Positions 4,729 through 5,109 of a stretch of DNA of 5,109 bases are shown piece after piece. The DNA is from Candidatus Woesearchaeota archaeon. GTDB taxonomy: Archaea > Nanobdellota > Nanobdellia > SCGC-AAA011-G17 > JACOZS01. A program made the translations under genes and the position numbers. How positions within the stretch are numbered: position 1 is the first letter of the stretch; the number at the start of each line of letters is the position of its first letter. The stretch is taken from assembly GCA_016181215.1 (NCBI GenBank), contig JACOZS010000017.1, positions 1 through 5,109 on the forward strand. The letters run 5' to 3'. The notes under the pieces were generated by a model, which saw nothing but the letters and a program-made list of their open reading frames with translations, was not told the origin of the DNA and made no database searches.

Positions 4729-5109
4729 ACTATTTCCTCGTCTACGAATTCAATCCCAGTTCTTTTACAAATCTCGCCCCTTAAATTCAAATTAATCATC
4801 TCATTAACCTGTTTTTTATGATTTGTTAATAACCATGCCAGTTTTATCAAAGCAGTTTCAGAGGTCATGTCATTATAATTTCCAAGAACCCCTGCATCTA
4901 ATAATTTTCTTCCTGTGGAATAAACATTCATATCGACTCTTCCGAACACACATTGAGATGTCATAACCACAGGCATTTTCTTTGCAAGTTTTGTAATTTC
5001 CAATAATATTTTTTCATTTTCTTTAGTAAGATCATCAGTTTTGTTGACAGGAATATGCCCAAGTCCAGTTCCTTCTACAATCAGTCCATCAAACTTATCA
5101 TAAATTTTA
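4713..5109 (-). CDS. gatD: Glu-tRNA(Gln) amidotransferase subunit D, C-terminal part (5' end outside window)
   Basis: GatD is the type-I asparaginase-like subunit that hydrolyses an amide donor and passes ammonia to GatE. The open frame enters at the right edge and gives 131 C-terminal residues. They begin YDKFDGLIVEGTGLGHIPVN, the GTGLGH block of asparaginase folds. Then come PVVMTSQCVFGRVDMNVYSTGRKLL, DAGVLGNYNDMTSETALIKLAWLL, and a tail containing NLRGEICKRTG. The TSQC.(Y/F)GRV.MNVYS.GR and DM..ETA..KL blocks match archaeal GatD closely. The catalytic Thr/Thr/Asp/Lys set lies in the part outside the window. A plain L-asparaginase is the alternative, but the nearby gatE supports GatD. A TTG at 5003 is internal, not the start. 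The gene ends in TGA, overlapping the ketoacyl synthase-like gene by 16 nt. Confidence 0.9.
   Translation of the reverse strand, partial: KIYDKFDGLIVEGTGLGHIPVNKTDDLTKENEKILLEITKLAKKMPVVMTSQCVFGRVDMNVYSTGRKLLDAGVLGNYNDMTSETALIKLAWLLTNHKKQVNEMINLNLRGEICKRTGIEFVDEEIVWLEK
4736..4739 (-). promoter_or_regulatory. Shine-Dalgarno sequence for the ketoacyl synthase-like gene
   Basis: GAGG on the minus strand lies 7 nt before the ATG at 4728, inside the end of gatD. It is the clearest ribosome-binding site in the window and favours 4728 over the ATG at 4716. Its presence at an operon-internal gene, and its absence at the genes with TATA boxes, fits the archaeal pattern in which only downstream operon genes need it. 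Confidence 0.5.

Overview
The window looks like a piece of an AT-rich archaeal chromosome, most likely from a small-genome DPANN-type lineage (Woesearchaeota/Pacearchaeota-like; this placement is inference). Three things point to Archaea. Both subunits of the archaea-specific GatDE tRNA amidotransferase are present. A UPF0248/DUF504 protein (MJ1316 type) is present. Four genes have an archaeal TATA box 22-23 nt before the start codon, the layout of leaderless archaeal transcripts. Every gene I can support lies on the minus strand, so the window reads from right to left.

In the direction of transcription the layout is as follows. (1) 5109-4713 holds the 3' part of gatD, the asparaginase-like subunit that releases ammonia from an amide donor. 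(2) 4728-3795 overlaps the end of gatD and holds a ketoacyl-ACP synthase III-like gene. Its catalytic Cys is present, but its 3' end is frameshifted and has lost the regions carrying the catalytic His and Asn, so it is called a pseudogene. (3) 3742-3290 encodes a small membrane-anchored protein with an outer helical hairpin. (4) 3255-3019 encodes a complete UPF0248/DUF504 protein, followed by a possible 32-codon ORF overlapping its stop. (5) 2723-1578 encodes a free-standing two-motif LAGLIDADG endonuclease-like protein with its own strong promoter. (6) 1591-170 is gatE, whose start codon lies inside the last codons of the endonuclease gene. (7) 95-1 is the start of another gene with its own TATA box; it encodes an N-terminal membrane segment and runs off the left edge.

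GatD and GatE work together: GatD makes ammonia and GatE uses it to convert Glu-tRNA(Gln) to Gln-tRNA(Gln). Here about 3.1 kb of apparently unrelated genes separates the two, and gatE seems to depend on the endonuclease gene's promoter. The most notable observation is that this GatE is about 473 residues and goes straight from the catalytic cradle to the conserved RPMP..R.Y.E.DIP block. It therefore lacks the AspRS-like GAD insertion domain of well-studied archaeal GatE proteins. I found no RNA gene, CRISPR array or insertion sequence.
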